The notes under the pieces are model-generated. The model searched no databases, was not told where the DNA came from, and worked only from the letters and a program-made list of their open reading frames with translations. A DNA stretch of 64,000 bases from Pseudomonas asiatica (GTDB taxonomy: Bacteria; Pseudomonadota; Gammaproteobacteria; Pseudomonadales; Pseudomonadaceae), in NCBI RefSeq assembly GCF_009932335.1, contig NZ_BLJF01000001.1:558001-622000 (forward strand). The letters are read 5' to 3'. The position numbers were made by a program, and so were the translations under genes. Shown here in pieces: positions 60,613 to 64,000 of the stretch (position 1 is its first letter; every line of letters begins with the position of its first letter).

Positions 60613-61137
60613 ATGACCCGTCTCCGTGTCCTTTGTGCCGCCGTTGCCCTGGCTTGCGCCAGCGGCCAGGTACTCGCTGCCACCGCCAGCCACAACGCTG
60701 CTGCCGAGAAATTCCTGACCCTGGCCAACGCCGACAAGCTGGGCACCCCGGTGTACATGCAGGTCCAGCAGATGTTCGCCCAGCGTTTCGCCCAGACCAA
60801 GGCCCCGGCCACCAAGCAGCCAGTGCTGGAAAGCTACCAGGCCAAGGCCAACGCCGCGCTGGACAACGCCATCGGCTGGAACAAGCTGAAGCCGAAGATG
60901 GTCGACCTGTACACCCAGACCTTCACCGAGCAGGAGCTCAAGGACCTGGTCAAGTTCTACGAATCGCCGCTGGGCAAGAAAGTGCTGCGTGAAATGCCCA
61001 AGGTCACCCAGCAGTCGGCCCAGCTGACCCAGCAGAGCCTGGAGCCAGCGGTACCGGTGGTGAACAAGCTGCTGGACGACATGACCAAGGAACTGGACCC
61101 GAACGCTGGCAAGGCCGCCGCCCCGGCGAAGAAGTGA
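60613..61137 (+). CDS. DUF2059 exported protein
   Basis: The 174-residue protein has a signal peptide (MTRLRVLCAAVALACASGQVLA) and the DUF2059 pattern (YTQTFTEQELKDLVKFYESPLGKKVLREMPKVTQQ), ending in a Lys/Ala-rich tail. It should be periplasmic; its function is unknown. GAAGGA precedes the ATG. It is followed after 10 bases by a BolA gene and both are probably cotranscribed. Confidence 0.9.
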   Translation: MTRLRVLCAAVALACASGQVLAATASHNAAAEKFLTLANADKLGTPVYMQVQQMFAQRFAQTKAPATKQPVLESYQAKANAALDNAIGWNKLKPKMVDLYTQTFTEQELKDLVKFYESPLGKKVLREMPKVTQQSAQLTQQSLEPAVPVVNKLLDDMTKELDPNAGKAAAPAKK

Positions 61138-61147
61138 GTACGCCGCG

Positions 61148-61444
61148 ATGACCATGCAACAGCGTATCGAACAGCAGTTGGCCGCCCTGGCGCCGCAACA
61201 CCTGCAAGTGCTCAATGAAAGCCACATGCACAGTCGTGGTCAGGAGACCCACTACAAGGCAGTGATCGTCAGCGAGCAGTTTGCCGGGTTGAACAGCGTC
61301 AAGCGCCACCAGAAGGTGTACGCCACCATGGGTGAGCTGATGGGCGAGATCCATGCCCTGGCCATCCACACCTACACCGCCGAAGAGTGGGCCAAGGTCG
61401 GCGTTGCACCGGCCTCGCCGGTGTGCGCGGGCGGCGGGCACTGA
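61148..61444 (+). CDS. BolA family protein
   Basis: The 98-residue protein has the BolA layout: helix (RIEQQLAALAPQHLQVLNES), HMHSRGQETHYKAVIVSEQF and the conserved RHQKVYATMGELMGEIHALAIHTYT, where the His can bind a glutaredoxin 2Fe-2S cluster. It may act in iron-sulfur trafficking or as a morphogene. A second ATG two codons on (61154) is also possible. The ribosome site is weak, consistent with coupling to the DUF2059 gene. Confidence 0.92.
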   Translation: MTMQQRIEQQLAALAPQHLQVLNESHMHSRGQETHYKAVIVSEQFAGLNSVKRHQKVYATMGELMGEIHALAIHTYTAEEWAKVGVAPASPVCAGGGH

Positions 61445-61480
61445 AACCTTGCTGTTGTTCTGGTAGAATCCTGCAAAATC

Positions 61481-61612
61481 CGGGGGCCGCTTTGCGGCCC
61501 ATTCGCGGCACAAGGCCGCTCCTACAGGGATAGCGCAGCCCGTCGGCTGGTGCATTCCCCAGTAGGAGCGGCCTTGTGCCGCGAATGGGGCGCAAAGCGC
61601 CCCCGCTTTTTT
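61481..61612. repeat. REP inverted pair ending in a T tract (terminator-like)
   Basis: Outer arms GGGGGCCGCTTTGCGGCCC and GGGGCGCAAAGCGCCCCC, with the body TTCGCGGCACAAGGCCGCTCC in both orientations. The right end runs into CTTTTTTG, so it should terminate the bolA transcript. Confidence 0.88.
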
Positions 61613-61670
61613 GTCACACTGTCAAACCCGGTCCGCCCCTTACGAGGGCAACCACTGGAGATCCTGCTTC

Positions 61671-62603
61671 ATGTCCCAACCCATCGTCGTCGCGGCGCTG
61701 TACAAGTTCGTCACCCTGGAAGACTACGTCGAGCTACGCGAGCCGCTGCTCAAGACCATGCTCGACAACAACGTCAAGGGCACCCTGCTGCTGGCCCACG
61801 AGGGCATCAACGGCACCGTTTCTGCCACTCGCGAAGGCATCGACGGCCTGCTGGCCTGGCTGCGCAACGACCCACGCCTGGCCGATGTCGATCACAAGGA
61901 ATCGTACTGCGACGAACAGCCGTTCTACCGCACCAAGGTCAAGCTCAAGAAAGAGATCGTAACCCTCGGCGTACCGGGCGTGGACCCGAACCAGGCGGTC
62001 GGCACCTACGTCGAGCCCAAGGACTGGAACGCGCTGATCAGCGACCCGGAAGTGCTGCTGATCGACACCCGCAACGACTACGAAGTGGCCATCGGCACCT
62101 TCAAGGGCGCCATCGACCCGAAGACCGAAACCTTCCGCGAGTTCCCCGACTACATCAAGGCCAACTTCGACCCCAGCAAGCACAAGAAGGTTGCCATGTT
62201 CTGTACCGGCGGTATCCGTTGCGAAAAAGCCTCCAGCTACATGCTCGGTGAAGGCTTCGAGGAGGTCTATCATCTTAAGGGCGGCATCCTGAAATACTTC
62301 GAGGAAGTGCCTCAGGAAGAAAGCCTGTGGGACGGCGACTGCTTCGTTTTCGACAACCGCGTCACGGTGCGCCATGACCTGAGCGAAGGTGAGTACGACC
62401 AGTGCCACGCCTGCCGTCACCCGATCAACGCAGAGGAGCGCGCGTCCGAGCACTATTCGCCAGGGGTCAGCTGCCCGCACTGCTGGGACACCCTGAGCGA
62501 GAAGACCCGGCGTAGCGCCATCGACCGGCAGAAGCAGATCGAGCTGGCCAAGGCCCGCAACCTGCCGCACCCGATCGGTTACAACTACAAAGCCGAGGCT
62601 TGA
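61671..62603 (+). CDS. trhO: tRNA uridine(34) hydroxylase
   Basis: The 310-residue protein joins an acylphosphatase-like N-domain ([21 protein letters not shown]), a rhodanese domain ([41 protein letters not shown] with the active Cys) and a C-terminal Cys-rich segment ([16 protein letters not shown]). It matches TrhO/YceA, which hydroxylates tRNA wobble uridine. The ATG at 61671 gives the conserved start. The next gene begins after three bases. Confidence 0.95.
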   Translation: MSQPIVVAALYKFVTLEDYVELREPLLKTMLDNNVKGTLLLAHEGINGTVSATREGIDGLLAWLRNDPRLADVDHKESYCDEQPFYRTKVKLKKEIVTLGVPGVDPNQAVGTYVEPKDWNALISDPEVLLIDTRNDYEVAIGTFKGAIDPKTETFREFPDYIKANFDPSKHKKVAMFCTGGIRCEKASSYMLGEGFEEVYHLKGGILKYFEEVPQEESLWDGDCFVFDNRVTVRHDLSEGEYDQCHACRHPINAEERASEHYSPGVSCPHCWDTLSEKTRRSAIDRQKQIELAKARNLPHPIGYNYKAEA

Positions 62604-62606
62604 TGC

Positions 62607-63239
62607 ATGTCTGCACGCCTGATCTATGTGATGGACCCGATGTGCTCCTGGTGCTGGGGTTTCGCACCCGTGGCCGCGGCCCTGATCGCCCAGGCGCGTG
62701 ACGCAGGCGTGCCCACCCGCCTGGTGCCAGGCGGGCTGCGTACCGGCGGCAGTGCCCTGGACAGCTCTACCCGCAAGTACATCCTTGAACACTGGCAGGC
62801 GGTGGCCGACGCCACCGGCCAGCCGTTCCGCTTCGAGGGGGCCATGCCCGACGGCTTCGTCTACGACACCGAGCCGGCCTGCCGTGCCCTGGTCACCGCC
62901 CGCGAGCTGGACGCCGAACGCGTCTGGCCGCTGCTGGCGCTGATCCAGCGTTCGTTCTACGAGCAGGGAGTGGACGTCACCATTGCACCGCATCTGGTCG
63001 ACCTGGCCGAACAGGCAGGCTTCGACCGCACCGTGTTCGCCGAGGCCTTCGCCTGTGCCGACACCCGCGCCGCCACTGCAGCCGATTTCAGCTGGGCCCA
63101 GGACCTGGGCATCGCCGGTTTCCCGACCTTGCTGGCCGAACGCAATGGCCAACTGGCCCTGCTGACCAACGGCTATCAGCCGCTGGAGCGCCTGCAACCC
63201 TTGCTCGGCCGCTGGCTGCAGCAGGCCGCCTGTGCTTGA
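62607..63239 (+). CDS. DsbA-family (FrnE-like) oxidoreductase
   Basis: The 210-residue protein starts MSARLIYVMDPMCSWCWGFAP, with the CxxC motif of the thioredoxin fold and no signal peptide, so it is cytoplasmic. The cis-Pro segment is GIAGFPTLLAERNGQ. It belongs to the DsbA/2-hydroxychromene isomerase group. The partner is unknown. It begins three bases after trhO, so it is in the same operon. Confidence 0.9.
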   Translation: MSARLIYVMDPMCSWCWGFAPVAAALIAQARDAGVPTRLVPGGLRTGGSALDSSTRKYILEHWQAVADATGQPFRFEGAMPDGFVYDTEPACRALVTARELDAERVWPLLALIQRSFYEQGVDVTIAPHLVDLAEQAGFDRTVFAEAFACADTRAATAADFSWAQDLGIAGFPTLLAERNGQLALLTNGYQPLERLQPLLGRWLQQAACA

Positions 63240-64000
63240 TGTGCCTGGGTCACCCGACCCGGTACCGGGCAAACCTCACACTGTGGCCGATAGATTGAGC
63301 TGGGCGGAAATCCGCCGCCTGGCCCTGCATCACAAGAAAAACCTCTGGTCCGCCAACCTAATCGCCGTATTGGCGGCCTGCTGCAGCGTGCCTATCCCGC
63401 TGCTGTTGCCGCTGCTGGTGGATGAAGTGCTGCTGGGCCATGGCGATGCCGCGTTGAAGTGGATGAACCACCTGCTGCCGTCCAGCTGGCAGGTGGCGGC
63501 GGGCTACATCGGCCTGATGTTGCTGCTGACCCTGTGCCTGCGCCTGGCCGCCCTGGCGTTCAACGTGATCCAGGCCAAGCTGTTCGCCGGCCTGGCCAAG
63601 GACATCGTCTACCGCCTACGCATTCGCCTGATCGAGCGGCTCAAGCGCATCTCGCTGAAGGAGTACGAAAGCCTGGGCAGCGGCACGGTGACCACCCACC
63701 TGGTCACCGACCTGGACACCCTCGACAAGTTCGTCGGCGAAACCCTGAGCCGCTTCCTGGTTGCCATGCTGACCCTTACCGGCACGGCGGCCATCCTGAT
63801 CTGGATGCACTGGCAGCTGGCCATGCTGATATTGCTGTTCAACCCGCTGGTGATCTATTTCACCGTGCAGTTGGGCAAGCGCGTCAAGCACCTGAAAAAG
63901 CTCGAGAACGACAGCACCGCACGCTTTACCCAGGCGCTGGCGGAAACCCTCGACGCCATTCAGGAAATCCGCGCCGGTAACCGCCAGGGCTACTTCCTCG
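63232..64000 (+). CDS. ABC exporter (ATPase/permease half-transporter), 5' part
   Basis: The reading frame stays open to the window edge. The visible 256 residues are a transmembrane domain of the MsbA/MDR type: helices at ANLIAVLAACCSVPIPLLLPLLV, GYIGLMLLLTLCLRLAALAF and ATVLTGTAAILIW-like segments, and coupling-helix sequence YRLRIRLIERLKRISLKEYESLGSGTVTTHLVTDLDTLDKFVGETL. The nucleotide-binding half lies outside. Translation probably starts at the GTG at 63232, overlapping the DsbA-family gene by eight bases; a GTG at 63241 is the alternative. Confidence 0.8.
   Translation, partial: MLDVPGSPDPVPGKPHTVADRLSWAEIRRLALHHKKNLWSANLIAVLAACCSVPIPLLLPLLVDEVLLGHGDAALKWMNHLLPSSWQVAAGYIGLMLLLTLCLRLAALAFNVIQAKLFAGLAKDIVYRLRIRLIERLKRISLKEYESLGSGTVTTHLVTDLDTLDKFVGETLSRFLVAMLTLTGTAAILIWMHWQLAMLILLFNPLVIYFTVQLGKRVKHLKKLENDSTARFTQALAETLDAIQEIRAGNRQGYFL

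Noticed and set aside
155..61612. Regularly recurring short repeats as a CRISPR array
   Set aside because: The repeats are palindromic REPs scattered between genes, not direct repeats with uniform spacers, and no cas gene is present.

Overview
The window is a stretch of a Pseudomonas chromosome, most probably of the Pseudomonas putida group. The reasons are the high GC content, the gene complement (minCDE, rsmI, actP, mnmC, the NAGGN osmolyte cluster, a fused nitrate reductase/flavoreductase next to nirBD, prc beside an EAL gene) and the many inverted pairs of roughly 35-bp REP elements typical of that group. No phage, insertion sequence, CRISPR array or plasmid module was found. About 55 protein genes, four tRNAs, one riboswitch and 27 REP loci are described.

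Positions 1-6.6 kb: start of an MFS gene, an LplT-PlsC type phospholipid enzyme, a small guanidinium exporter behind a guanidine-II riboswitch, a BASS transporter, rdgC, a tandem duplication of tRNA-Val/tRNA-Asp, and a methionine aminopeptidase.

Positions 6.6-14.2 kb: nitrate assimilation. A 1341-residue nitrate reductase fused to a CysJ-like flavoreductase is followed by nirBD. Each unit has the same control region: an NtrC-like site, a REP pair, a -24/-12 sigma-54 promoter, then a leader with two hexaloop hairpins, the second overlapping an intrinsic terminator. This is the layout expected for NtrC activation plus ANTAR (NasT/NasR-type) antitermination.

Positions 14.3-20.3 kb: a PcaQ-like LysR regulator, a low-GC delta-60 repeat protein, an FKBP lipoprotein, a DUF1232 gene behind two inverted DnaA boxes, an autoregulated-looking XRE gene pair, and an EAL phosphodiesterase whose C-terminus runs into a REP element and looks truncated.

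Positions 20.3-30 kb: prc, a quinone oxidoreductase, then a six-gene operon (solute-binding protein, alkaline-phosphatase-superfamily enzyme, two permeases, ATPase, HAD phosphatase) divergent from a GntR/UTRA regulator. It probably imports and dephosphorylates a small phosphorylated compound.

Positions 30-49 kb: a large MscS-type channel, M18 aminopeptidase, RluA, minCDE, an HtrB acyltransferase, a patatin, mlaA coupled to an alpha/beta hydrolase, a GH17-type membrane protein, an orphan betaine-binding protein, yjcH-actP, an SDR, rsmI and yheU.

Positions 49-64 kb: NAGGN osmoprotectant genes (asnO, ngg, M42 peptidase), mnmC, pap, an EamA permease, fumC, a DUF2059 protein, a BolA protein, trhO, a DsbA-family protein and the start of an ABC exporter cut by the window edge.
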